A stretch of 64,000 bases of DNA from Asterias rubens. Taxonomy: Eukaryota > Echinodermata > Asteroidea > Forcipulatida > Asteriidae. Shown here in pieces: positions 43,760 through 55,009 of this stretch; the first letter of the stretch is position 1; every line of letters starts with the position of its first letter. Location of the stretch: the NCBI RefSeq assembly GCF_902459465.1, contig NC_047068.1, positions 18,623,195-18,687,194 of the forward strand, written 5' to 3'. The notes under the pieces were generated by a model that worked only from the letters and a program-made list of their open reading frames with translations, was not told the DNA's origin and did not search any database. A program made the translations under genes and the position numbers.

Positions 43760-46660
43760 TTTCATTGTGTTTTGAATTACCCATACTTCCCTTGGTGATG
43801 CGTATTCTCTACACTTTCATTGTGTTTTGAATTACCCATACTTCCCCTGGTGTTGCATATTCTCTACACTTTGACATGTGTTTTGAATTACCCATACTTC
43901 CCCCGGTGTTGCGTATTCTCTACACTTTCACCTGTGTTTTGAGTTACCCATACTTCCCCCGTTGTTGCGTATTCTATACATTTCACATGTGTTTTGAATT
44001 ACCCATCCTTCCCCTTTGCGTATTCTATACACTTTCAAATGTGTTTTGAATTACCAATACTTCCCCTTGTGTTGCGTATTCTCTGCATTTTCACCTGTGT
44101 TTTGAATTACCAATACTTCCCCTTGTGTGTGTTCTCTACACTTTCACCTGTAATTTGAATTACCCATACTTCCCCTGGTGTTGCGTATTCCCTACACTTT
44201 CATTGTGTTTTGAATTACCCATACTTCCCCTGGTTTTGCGTATTTTCTACACTTTCATTGTGTTTTGAATTACCCATATTTTCCCTTATGTTGCGTATTC
44301 TCTACTCTTTCACATGCGTTTCAATTACCCATACTTCCCCTGGTGTTGCGTATTCTCTACACTTTCATTGTGTTCTGAATTACCCATATTTCCCCTTATG
44401 TTGCGTATTCTATACACATTCACATGTGTTTTGAATTACCCATACTTCCCCTGGTATTGCGTATTCTCTACACATTCATTGTGTTTTGAATTATCCATAT
44501 TTCCCCTTATGTTGCGTATTCTCTACACTTTAACATGTGTTTTGAATTATCCATATTTCCCCTTATGTTGCGTATTCTCTACACTTTTACATGTGGTTTG
44601 AATTACCCATATTTCCCCTTATGTTGCGTATTCTATACACATTCACATGTGTTTTGAATTACCCATACATTCCCTGGTGTTGCATATTCTTTACACTTTC
44701 ATTGTGTTGTGAATAACCCATACTTCCCCTGGTATTGCGTATTCTATACACATTCACATGTGTTTTGAATTACCCATACTTGCCCTGGTGTTGCATATTC
44801 TCTATCTTTTCATTGTGTTCTGAATTACCCATATTTTCCCTTATGTTGCGTATTCTATACACATTCACATGTGTTTTGAATTACCCATACTTCCCCTGGT
44901 ATTGCGTATTCTCTACACATTCATTGTGTTTTGAATTATCCATACTTCCCCTTACGTTGCGTATTCTCTACACTTTAACATGTGTTTTGAATTATCCATA
45001 TTTCCCCTTATGTTGCGTATTCTCTACACTTTTACATGTGTTTTGAATTACCCATATTTCCCCTTATGTTGCGTATTCTATACACATTCACATGTGTTTT
45101 GAATTACCCATACATTCCCTGGTGTTGCATATTCTTTACACTTTCATTGTGTTGTGAATAACCCATACTTCCCCTGGTATTGCGTATTCTATACACATTC
45201 ACATGTGTTTTGAATTACCCATACTTGCCCTGGTGTTGCATATTCTCTACACTTTCATTGTGTTGTGAATTACCCATACTTCCCCTGGTATTGCGTATTC
45301 TCTACACTTTCACCTGTGTTTTGAATTACCCATTATTCCACTCTTTTGTGTATTCTCTACACTTACACATGTATGGTGAATAACCCATACTTCCCCTGGT
45401 CTTCCAAATTCTCTACACTTTGTGGTGCATTACCCATACTTCCCCTGGCATTACGTATTCTCTACACTTTCACATGTGTTTTAAATTACCCTTACTTCCC
45501 CTGGTCTTATTTGCGTATTCTCTATACTTTTACCTGTCTTTTGAATTACCCATACTTCCCCTGGTCTTGCTAGTTTCTCTACACTTTCAAATGTGTTTTG
45601 AATTACCCATAATTCCCTGGTGTTGCATAATCTCTACACTTCCAACTGTGTTTTGATCTACCCATAATTCCCCCAGTGTTGCGTATTCTCTACACTTTCA
45701 CCTGTGTTTTGAATTACCCATACTTCCCCTGGTATTTCATATTCTCTACACTTTCACCTGTGTTTTGAATTACCCATAATTCCCCTATTCTCTACACTTT
45801 CACCTGTGTTTTGAATTACCCATTATTCCCTTGGTGTTGCTTATTCTCTACTCTTTCACCTGTTTTGAATTTCCCATAATTCCCCTGGTGTTACCTATTC
45901 TCTACACTTTCAAATGTGTTTTGAATTACCCATAATTCCCCGGTGTTGCGTAATCTCTACACTTCCAACTGTGTGTTGATCTGCCCATAATTCCCCCAGT
46001 GTTGCGTATTCTCTACACTTTCACCTGTGTTTTGAATTACCCATACTTCCCCTGGTATTTCATATTCTCTACACTTTCACCTGTGTTTTGAATTACCCAT
46101 AATTCCCCTATTCTCTACACATTCACCTGTGTTTTGAATTACCCATAATTCCCCTGGTGTTACCTATTCTCTACACATTTACTTGTGTTTTGAATTACCC
46201 ACAATTCCCTCGGTGTTGCGTATTCGCTACACTTTCACCTATGTTTGGAATTACCCATAATTCCTCTGGTGTTGCCTATTCTCTACACATTTACTTGTGT
46301 TTTGAATTGCCCATAATTCCCCTGGTGTTGCCTACTCTATACTTTCACCTGTGTTTTGAATTACCCATAATTCCCTTGGTGTTGCCTTTTTTCTCTACAC
46401 TTTCACCTGTGTTTTGAATTACCCACAATTCCCTCAGTGTTGCGTATTCTCTACACTTTCACAGCTGTGTTTTGAATTACCCATAATTCCCTTGTGTTGC
46501 GTGTTCACGACAATTTCACCTGTTTTGAATTACCCATAATTCCCTGGTGTTGCCTAGTCTCTACACATTCACTTGTGTTTTGAATTACCCATACTTCCCA
46601 TGGTGTTGCCTATTCTCTACAACAAGACATGTTTTGGGACGACCCATACTGTCTTTGAGT
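43760..46660 (+). repeat. Minisatellite C, same unit as B, about 50 copies
   Basis: Same 54-57-bp unit as array B (TGTGTTTTGAATTACCCATA with CCCTGGTGTTGCGTATTCTC). Sub-variants cluster: TTTCCCCTTATGTTGCG at 44.2-45.1 kb, and CATAATTCCCCTGGTGTTGC at 45.6-46.5 kb. Higher-order blocks of about 435 bp repeat at 44.45-44.80 and 44.89-45.24 kb. Long frames through it are artefacts. Confidence 0.95.
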
Positions 46661-46924
46661 GGTGAATAATATCACGATTAATTTTAGCCCTGTTGAAATG
46701 CTTGGTCAGTGTCTGTTCAATTAGGGATGGTAGTCTTAATATTGATCCAATGTCATCTCCAGTATAATTTATTGGCAAACATGCAGTGAGAAAAAATCAC
46801 TACTTATCATGCTCAAACTGTTTGAATTTGTGACGTTTGTGTAATACGTCAGCACTTTTCTGAAGAACTTTGGCGACTTGCTTTACACACAATTGGTAAA
46901 TAAATTACTGGCCATTACAGAACT

Positions 46925-47330
46925 TGTTTCTCCAACCAGCACATCATCATCTGGATAGAAGTCGTCATCATCTGTTGAGTTAGGATCCCATTGAAACAAG
47001 TGTCGACACCTCTTGGCACCACCAGTGCGGCTTGGTTGCGAAACCACAATCGGTGAAATCCTAAGCACTCTTGAGGGCACCATTTCGTTTAAGCAAGCAA
47101 CAACTACCTTCTGCTCAGCACTTCTGCGTCTAAAACCAAGCGCTAAATTGCGTCTAGCTTGTTCGATTTGTAAGACAGTACATCGTTGTTACAAACCACT
47201 AGTAGTGCATCTAATTGAACTTCACTGAGCAGAGAACATATCAACCATTGCACTTGGACCTTTAGACCATCACAAGTTCCAGGTGGCCGAGGGGGTCCAC
47301 CGACAGGCACAGGTGTTTGCACGACTCTGC
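46925..47330 (-). pseudogene. Inverted, degenerate copy of the 43.1-43.6 kb exons
   Basis: Minus strand, in order: RVVQTPVPVGGPPRPPGTCD (from about 47325) and then KRCRHLFQWDPNSTDDDDFY (about 47015-46955). The exon D donor GTATGT reads ATATGT here and the D' acceptor is preceded by an A run instead of pyrimidines, so correct splicing looks lost. The array-C minisatellite fills the space between the two copies. Confidence 0.55.
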
Positions 47331-47440
47331 TTTTTTTTTGGCCAAAATTTTCAATAAAAAATTGAACATAACTCTCCTTGTAACTTGTGTTTTATTTGCA
47401 TCATCCCTTCCCCCCCCCACCCCTCAATTCAAATACGGAA

Positions 47441-47539
47441 GGTCCATCTTCTCCCGATGGAACCCACCTCCACACTATAAGGACCAATGAAAGCCCCCTC
47501 TACAGTGTGGGGGTGGGTTCCATCGGGTTAAGATGGACC
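47441..47539. repeat. 99-bp hairpin element
   Basis: GGTCCATCTTCTCCCGATGG at the left pairs with CCATCGGGTTAAGATGGACC at the right. The next segment (AACCCACCTCCACACT / AGTGTGGGGGTGGGTT) also pairs, leaving a loop of about 25 bp. Confidence 0.8.
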
Positions 47540-47769
47540 CTCAGGCCACCATGTTTAACTACAATGCAATTGGGTATGTATTAAGTCGCTTTTAGCCAAG
47601 AAGTTTTGCGCATATGAAATTAGGTGTACAAAATAATACACTCCCATTGCTGCACTGTGTTCAAATATGGCTGCCAATTAGGCGACTCAAGTAATAATGA
47701 GATATTAGTCTTCGACCCTCAAAGTTAGCCTTTATTTTCGTACACACAAAACCAAACTTAAAATATTTA

Positions 47770-49680
47770 AAACCTTTTACACATTTTCAAGCAAAATTTG
47801 ATAAAACCATGCCTTGTAAACATTTTGGGGAAAAATTTGATAAAACCATAAGACTAAATATAGCCTAGTAAACATTTTCAGGCACAATTTGATAAAACCA
47901 TAAGACTATATATAGCCTTGTTAACATTTTTGGGAAAAATTTGATGAAACGCACATTTTCGAGCAAAATTCGTGAAAAACCATAAGACTATAGCCTTGTA
48001 AACATTTTTGGGCAAAATTTGATGAAACCCACATTTTCGGGCAAAATTCGTGAAAAACCATAAGACTATAGCCTTGTGAACATTTTTGGGCAAAATTTGA
48101 TGAAAACCACATTTTAAAGCAAAATTTGATGAAAACCATAAGACTATAGCCTTGTAAACATTTTTGTGCACAATTTGATAAAACACACATTTTCGAGCAA
48201 AATTCGTGAAAAACCATAAGACCATAGCCTTGTAAACATTTTTGGGCAAAATTTGATGAAACCCACATTTTCGGGCAAAATTTGATGAAACCATAAGACT
48301 ATAGCCTTGTAAACATTTTTGAGCAAAATTTGATGAAAACCATAAGCCTTGTAAAAATTTTCAGGCAAAATTTGATGAAACCCAGATTTTCGGGCAAAAT
48401 TCATGAAAAACCATAAGACTATAGCCTTGTAAACATTTTTGGGCAAACTTTTATGAAAACCACATTTTTGGGCAAAATTTGTGAAAAAACATAAGACTTT
48501 AGCCTTGGAAACATTTTTGGACAAAATTTGATGAAACCCACAATTTCGGGCAAAATTTGATGAAAACCATAAGACTATAGCCTTGTAAACATTTTCAGGC
48601 AAAATTTGATAAAACCATAAGACTATACACCTTGTACACATTTTCAGGCAAAATTTGATGAAACCCACATTTTCGGGCAAAATTCGTGAAAAACCATAAG
48701 ACATTTTTGCGCAAAATTTTATGAAACGCACATTTTCGAGCAAAGTTCGTGAAAAACCATAAGACCATAGGCCTTGTAAACACTTTTGGGCAAAATTATG
48801 ATAAACCATAAGACTATAGCCTTGTTAACACTTTTGGGCAAACTTTGATGAAAACCACATTTTCGGGCAAAATTCGTAAAAACCATAAGACTATAGCCAT
48901 GTACACATTTTTGGCAAAATTTGATAAAAACTACAAGGCTATACTTTCTGGCAAAATTCGTGAAAATCTTTAAGAATTGATTATTAGCCTTGTAAACATT
49001 TTTGGGCTAAAATTTGATGAAAACCACATTTTCGGGCAAAATTCATGAAAAAACATAAGACTACCTTGTAAACATTTTTGGGCAAAATTTGTGAAAAACC
49101 AATTAGACACATTTTCAAGCAAAATTTGATAAAACCATGAACATTTTGGGGCAAAACTTGATGAAAACCACATTTTCGGGCAAAATTTGATAAAACCACA
49201 CATTTTCAAGGTCCATAAACCATAAGGTCTTGCACACATTTTCAAGCATAATTTGCTCAAACCATCTCAAAATTTGATAAAAACCATATTGCTATTATAA
49301 GCCTTGTACTCATTTTCAAGCAAAATTAGACAAAGCCACATTTTCAGGCAAAATTTGATAAAACCAAATTTTTAGGCAAAATTTGATAAAAACCATAAGC
49401 CTTGTACTTATTTTTAAGCAAAATTTGATAAAGCTACATTTTCAGGTAAAATTTGATAAAACCACATTTTAAAGCAAAATTTGATAACAATAAGGCTATC
49501 CCTGCACACATTTTCTAGCAAAATTTGATAAAGCCACATTTTTTGGCAAAACCACTTTTTCAGGAACATTTAATAAAGTCACATTTTTAGGCAAAACTTG
49601 ATAAAACCTTGTTTACTTTTTTAAGCAGAATTTGATAAAGCCACATTTTCAGGCAGTTTGATAAAGCCACATTTGGGGGA
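47770..49680 (+). repeat. Minisatellite D, about 39/78-bp unit
   Basis: Unit parts: ACATTTTCGGGCAAAATTYG, TGAAAAACCATAAGACTATA, GCCTTGTAAACATTTTTGGG. Order is regular to about 48.9 kb, then degenerates into shorter units toward 49.68 kb. Minus-strand frames (repeating KNVYKAIVLWF) stay open over 138 and 221 codons. This comes from the repeat. Confidence 0.95.
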
Positions 49681-49879
49681 AAAAGTCCAGATCGTGGTTT
49701 CTGTATATACAACTGATTAAGTAAAACATAACGGTTATGCAAAACATCAACATTTTTTATTAGAATCTGAGGGGATTCATCAAAAGTAATATCTCAACCG
49801 ACCCATAATCTTGTAATTAAAAACACCATTGCAAGCAACAAATTTTAGTTTCAAATTTGGTCTATTCATCCTGGTAAGG

Positions 49880-50210
49880 TTTGTTCAATTAGCAGGGCTA
49901 CCAATCGTGCAGGTCCCAGGATACCGGCCCCACGCGCTTTTCCAGATCATCGGGGCCATTGCACCGCCCTCCCGAGCGGGTCCGGTCCGCCACCCCAGGG
50001 TTACCCAGGGCAGTCCCCTACTTTACTAAGGCGGTCCGCTAGCCGAAAAGACTAGGGACTACTTCCGTTGGTCAACCATTTGTGATAACACTGGCCCTCC
50101 TAAGGAAAGGAGCCCGAATGCACCTTTAAGATCAACCACCCAGTGGCCCGAGCCGGAAGTAGGACCCCACCTGCCACGTGCAAGTGTCCAGGTCCCTTTA
50201 ATTTTTGAAG
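49880..50210. other. GC-rich island, unassigned
   Basis: Sharply GC-richer than its flanks (GGTCCCAGGATACCGGCCCC; CCCGAGCGGGTCCGGTCC; CACCCAGTGGCCCGAGCCGG). No rRNA or tRNA I can recognise, and no frame with a family match. It may be a retroelement piece or a transferred or conserved non-coding insert. Confidence 0.4.
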
Positions 50211-50665
50211 TTGTCGCACCACCAAGTTAGCGCAAACAAACGCGTATGTGCTTGTTATTTGGAATGGTGCTCGTAGTTACACGATTATGGGTCTATTTAG
50301 TTATTACTATTGATGAATCACCTCATATTCAAATGAAAAATTAAATGTTTTTCATTACTGTGGTGTTCTACTTGTTCAGGCGTATAAAAAGTAACCCCTA
50401 TCTAGTAGTTTCGGCCCAAAATAGGTAAACAATGTGTCTATTCTACATCTTAACTGTACAGTATTGCAATTACAGCCCACTATACACCAATTAGAAAAAC
50501 AGAGAAAATCAAACTAAGATAATACCTACAATGAATTTGTTAGTAATAGTATTGATTACAACAAATTGCTGGGTTGTTACACAGATGAAATGCTAGGATG
50601 TCTTGATGATACTGATTTGTTGTATACGTGTTGCTTTCCTTTGTACCATGCAGCCTTTCAAGATG

Positions 50666-51317
50666 TCAGTAGGGTTGATTCCCTCCATTCTTGGTTGTAG
50701 GAACTTCTAGCAAGGAAAGATAAAGTAAACAGTTTATATGCAATTGCAGGCAAACAATTAGGTGCAAAATCTCTTGCAGAGGTATCTATGGCCTCCTTCC
50801 CAGTGATATTAGGGTTGTGTTTTAGTGTGATAAGTGACCAATGTTTACCTAATTAATTTTCAAACCATTACTCATCTTTTTTTGGGGGGAGGGCGGGCGG
50901 GGGGTTCAAAGTAGGTTGTAGTACTCTGTGAGGAAATATGACAAGTACTTTGTATTACCTCCTTTCCATCATCTATTCAGGGGAGGTTTTCGCTTGAATT
51001 AAATTTTAAAATCAATCACCACTCTAAAAATGTATTGCATTGATTGATGCACCTTTTGAAAGCTTGAACTAGCTTGACATATAAAGACAACCAAGGCCTG
51101 TCAATTCAAACAAGACATAAAACTGATTTGACTTCTGTACAAACAAGAGCCACATGACTTCTGTACAATTATTCAAGATCTCAATGGACCGGGTTAAAAT
51201 TAAAAGTTTGTTTTCTGGGAATTCACCTTTTACTGGAGAGTGAAGCTCTTGTATCAGAGGCTGGTCTTGGACATCTACTTGGTGACGGGTAGTTGCAATG
51301 GAGATCCCGAAGCCCGA
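50666..51317 (-). CDS. Last two exons of an unidentified minus-strand gene
   Basis: Exon 51317-51227 (acceptor GTGTTGCAG, donor AAAAG|GTGAAT, phase 0 to 1) encodes SGFGISIATTRHQVDVQDQP then LIQELHSPVK. It joins in phase 1 to 50706-50666 (acceptor CCTTGCTAG), giving GEVPTTKNGGNQPY and TGA. Both borders look genuine and the composition is protein-like and hydrophilic, as in a cytoplasmic tail. I do not recognise the protein. Upstream exons were not located. An alternative frame of the last exon (LQPRMEGINPTDILKGCM) is also open, with a weaker donor. Confidence 0.45.
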
Positions 51318-51599
51318 CTGCAACACACAAAAAATTCACAATTCGCAACATTTAGATTTGTTACACACATTATCCATCAGTAAAACACCTAGATCAATTT
51401 TGTTTCAATACATTTGTTTTCTATACTTTCGATCACAAATATATGAAGACAAAACATTGAAAACACAAAACGGCAGCGTATTGATTGGCTGTGCTCATGC
51501 ACATTAGGAGTATTTTGACTGGTGCAAAATGAAGCAACAGCAACTCAGGTGTATGCCAAATGCTGGGAACAGTTCTCTTAAGGGGTTGCTGATGATAAT

Positions 51600-51880
51600 A
51601 TGAACTTTATTGATCAGTCATGCCAGTTAGCTCTCAGAATAAATTATTTATAGCACATGACATAATCATAGTATAAATTAACAAGACTAAGATTTTGTGT
51701 CGTTTAATTGATGACCACGTTTTGATCATTGTAAATCTCATTGCTGTCCTGTTAGTATCTGTGCACACAGCACAAACGTGTCTATCTGGTTAACGGCCAA
51801 GCTATGGGCTAGTTTTTCGTTATCTCACAAGCACTGCAATGCACAGCCGACAACTGCTAGCAGGTGCCTTTAAAAGATCA
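51600..51880. other. No feature recognised
   Basis: AT-rich intron-like or intergenic DNA with no coding or repeat signal. Confidence 0.3.
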
Positions 51881-51881
51881 C

Positions 51882-52260
51882 TTAAAGACAGTGGACACTA
51901 TTGGTAATTACTAAAAAAATAAATATCAGCATAACACCTCACTTGCTAACAAGTAATGGGGAGAGGTTGATAGTATAAAACATTGTGAGAAACATCTCCC
52001 TCTGAAGTGACGTAGTTTTCAAGAAAGAAGTGATTTTCCACGAATTTGATTTTGAGACCTCAAGTTTAGAATTTGAGGTCTCAAAATCAAAGATATGAGA
52101 GCACACAACTTCGAGTGACAAGGGTGTTTTTTCTTTCATAGTTATCTCGCAACTCTGACGACCAATCAAGCTCAAATTTTCACAGGTTTGTTATTTTATG
52201 CATATGTTAAGATGAGATGACTGGTCTTTGACAATTACCAATAGTGTCCACTGTCTTTAA
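51882..52260 (-). repeat. MITE family M1, complete
   Basis: TTAA-bounded (TTAAAGACAGTGGACACTAT / AGTGTCCACTGTCTTTAA) with the central palindrome GATTTTGAGACCTCAAG / TTGAGGTCTCAAAATC. One of the best preserved copies. Confidence 0.9.
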
Positions 52261-52739
52261 TGGAAGGGTATGTTTTCTGTCAGCATTACAAATTACGAGA
52301 TTCCATACATTAAGTTTGTTTCAAGCATGTGTCGTTAAGGAATGTTTCGGCCTGGCAAAAGATAGAGTGGCAGATTTCTTTGGGATAAAAAAACTGGCAA
52401 TAGCTGGTAAAACTGGCACCCCTACACTTTGTACTAACCTCTACACAATGATTGCTGGTTGATCACTGCTCCCATGCTGAGTGTTTAGGGTCATCCCTGG
52501 CTGCTAGGTCTCTGACATGTCTTGGTAAAAACACAGATTGTTGGTGCTGTACATGTGTCTTCACTAAACACAAGGAGAAAAAAAAGGAGGAAATAATTCA
52601 AACTCATGGTGACAAAAAACCTCATCAGGACCCTATTTCATGGCTCTGATTATAACTGAAATCTGTGCTTTTGATCAACATATTCTGCTTATGTGCAAGC
52701 GCCATATTTCTGCGCTAGCAGTGTAGCTTGGAATGCCTA

Positions 52740-53260
52740 CTAGTGTGGAGTATGCACGCACACAAGCAAAACTACACATTCTCTGTGGTCCATCAAGGGG
52801 GACGTAGAGCCGCCCAAACCAATCGATTTGTTGCAGACTGCCACAACTGCTGTGCCAGTCCGGTGAGCCATGGTCCACTTCTAGCTGGCGCAACGAGATG
52901 CTGCGTGGTCGCCCTCTGGGTCTCTTCCAGGCTGGGCCAGGACGGAGTCCCCCTCGAGCGTACACGCTCAGCTTGAAAATTGTAGTCAAATTTGTGTTCG
53001 CTTTGTAAAGAACCTTTGTATATTTATACCCAGGACGTGACGTCCTGCAGGGCTAGTCAGCTCCCAGTGCCCTGCTTGTGGAGTGGGTCACTTGGGGGCT
53101 TGCCCCAGGTAAACGACGTCACTACGAGAGCGGTGAGTGGTCGTTCGTTTAGCTCATTGTCAGGGGCTCACCCGAGTGAGCACCGCGGGGTAGACCTGGG
53201 GAAGCTAAACGCTACCATAGAGCAATGTCAAACATTTGCTTTCAAATTTTGCGCCGTCGT
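52740..53260. other. GC-rich island with a possible LINE tail and CRE-like site
   Basis: Minus-strand frame at 52750-52960 includes RPRGRPRSISLRQLEVDHGS, which resembles the GRPR-x-x-WLRQ end of some retrotransposon proteins (weak). The 53030-53215 part has GGACGTGACGTCC and two direct blocks around GTCACT, and resembles a CpG-rich promoter more than the surroundings. No transcript start can be fixed. Confidence 0.3.
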
Positions 53261-53269
53261 AAACTAATT

Positions 53270-54490
53270 TATTTCACAAACATAGGTTTTGAATAGTTCT
53301 TTAATTTTCCACACAGATCCTACCAACTCACCCTTTTAATTTGTGAACATTCAAGCCATTCAGTCGTCCGTAAACACTGGTAAAGGAGAGAGTCGTCCAC
53401 CGGGAAAACGAGGTCATCAGTTCAGGTAAATTTGTCTTGTATTAATGGCAGGCGGCAAGCTCGGTGGTGCCCGGGGTGTATTATTGGATTAGCGCGCTCT
53501 TGCATTGAAAACAGTTTGCACTGGTAGCCTGTTTATAGTGACGTCAGTAGTTTTGCCACGCCATGGGTGGGGTACAAAATGAAATAAAACTAAATCCAAA
53601 ACAAAATAAATAAAAACACGATGTTTTGTTTATATTTCTGTAGGACGAGCGGTCGGCGAGTTTTTTTTTTTTGTAATTTTGGTTTAGTTTTTTTTAAATA
53701 CACGGTGTTTTCTCTGAAAGATTACCACGGAGGCTTTGAAGGGACACACTTAGAGAGAAGTTACAATCTTTTCATGACTTTCAGCCTACATCTCAAAAGT
53801 TTGACGTGGTACAAGTCATAATTTGGAATTATAATCTCATAAATATAATGTACGCATGTCATAGTTGCCCTTTGCTAAAACAAAAATCAATGCAGTGCGC
53901 TAATCTGTCCTTAAAAAATGGGCCGGGGCGTGCGTTATAGTCGGGATCAGGGGCCCGCTTTAGGGCCCGGAAAATTGTAAGGTCGTAGAATGCTCTCTGG
54001 TGCATTCGTCCTCTTTAGAGACATCTTTTGACCTATTCATTTAATATGAAATTATTTTAAAAGGTAATACAAAAAATGCAAGTTCCTCAAAAATGTTGTT
54101 GCCACCTTTTTTGCTGTGATATGCCGAGTCTATAAGGGGTGATTTGCATCATTTGGGGGATCACTTTTAGCCATTTGGTGCACCATTTTGCTATGATGTT
54201 GGTTATTGTATCTGAAAAACAACTCAATAACAGCTTTGTATACATTTTTTGCACATTCAATGCTCAGATGGCGTTTCGTCCCGGTCATCGACAAGGGCGG
54301 ATTTGTATACATATTGTTTTTTTCGGAAGGGGGGGGGGTATTTGGGCAAAGACTATTTAAGATGGAGCATGTGTGTGCCAACACGAAACCTTTTACAGCG
54401 TGGGGGTCTGAGGAAATCATCAGATCAGATGAAAAGTTGCATGCCTGTTTGTTAAGGTCTTTTCATGCAAAGATATTTCAAAACAAACTT
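53270..54490. other. No supported gene
   Basis: A possible non-coding exon at 53318-53427 (acceptor CCACACAG, donor TTCAG|GTAAAT) is open in no frame that matches a family. Remaining frames are AT-driven. Confidence 0.3.
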
Positions 54491-54494
54491 GCTT

Positions 54495-54836
54495 TAAAGG
54501 GAAGGTACACTGTTGGTAATTGTCAAAGACCAGTGTTCTCACTTAATGTATCTCAACATATGCATAAAATAACAAACATTTGAAAGTTTGAACTCAATTG
54601 GTCATCGGAGTTGGGAGAAAATGATGAAAGAAAAAACACTCTTGTTGGACGAATTTGTGTACTTTCAGATAGGAATAAAAGACTTCTAGCTAGAAGTCCT
54701 TTATTAATATTATTTTAGTGAGAAATCACCTCTTTCTCAAAAACTACGCAGAGGGAGTCTCCAATGGTAGTTACCAAGTTATTTTTTAAGTTGATATTTG
54801 TTTTGAGTAATTACCAAACGTGTACCTTCCCTTTAA
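54495..54836 (+). repeat. MITE family M1, diverged subfamily
   Basis: The TIR differs: TTAAAGGGAAGGTACACTGT, closing with ACCAAACGTGTACCTTCCCT. Internal M1 segments are kept (CACTTAATGTATCTCAACAT). TTAA at both ends. Confidence 0.8.
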
Positions 54837-55009
54837 CATGCATTATCCAAACATTTGAGACATCCACGAACACCATGTTATCACTATCAGAACACGCTAA
54901 CAAATAATTAATGGTGTGACTTTTCAACCATATAATACAGTCTTTCTCAAAGGCTAAAAAGAGAAAGACTCTGCTTTAGGGTCGAAACTTCAAATCATTA
55001 ACTATCTTT

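Noticed and set aside
47878-48809. Minus open frames of 115-221 codons with repeating KNVYKAIVLWF
   Set aside because: Entirely within minisatellite D; no start context, splice sites or family.
52280-52450. Minus frame VGVPVLPAIASFFIPKKSATL and plus frame FGLAKDRVADFFGIKKLAIA
   Set aside because: Both strands look protein-like; no splice borders or family could decide, so it is probably an old repeat.
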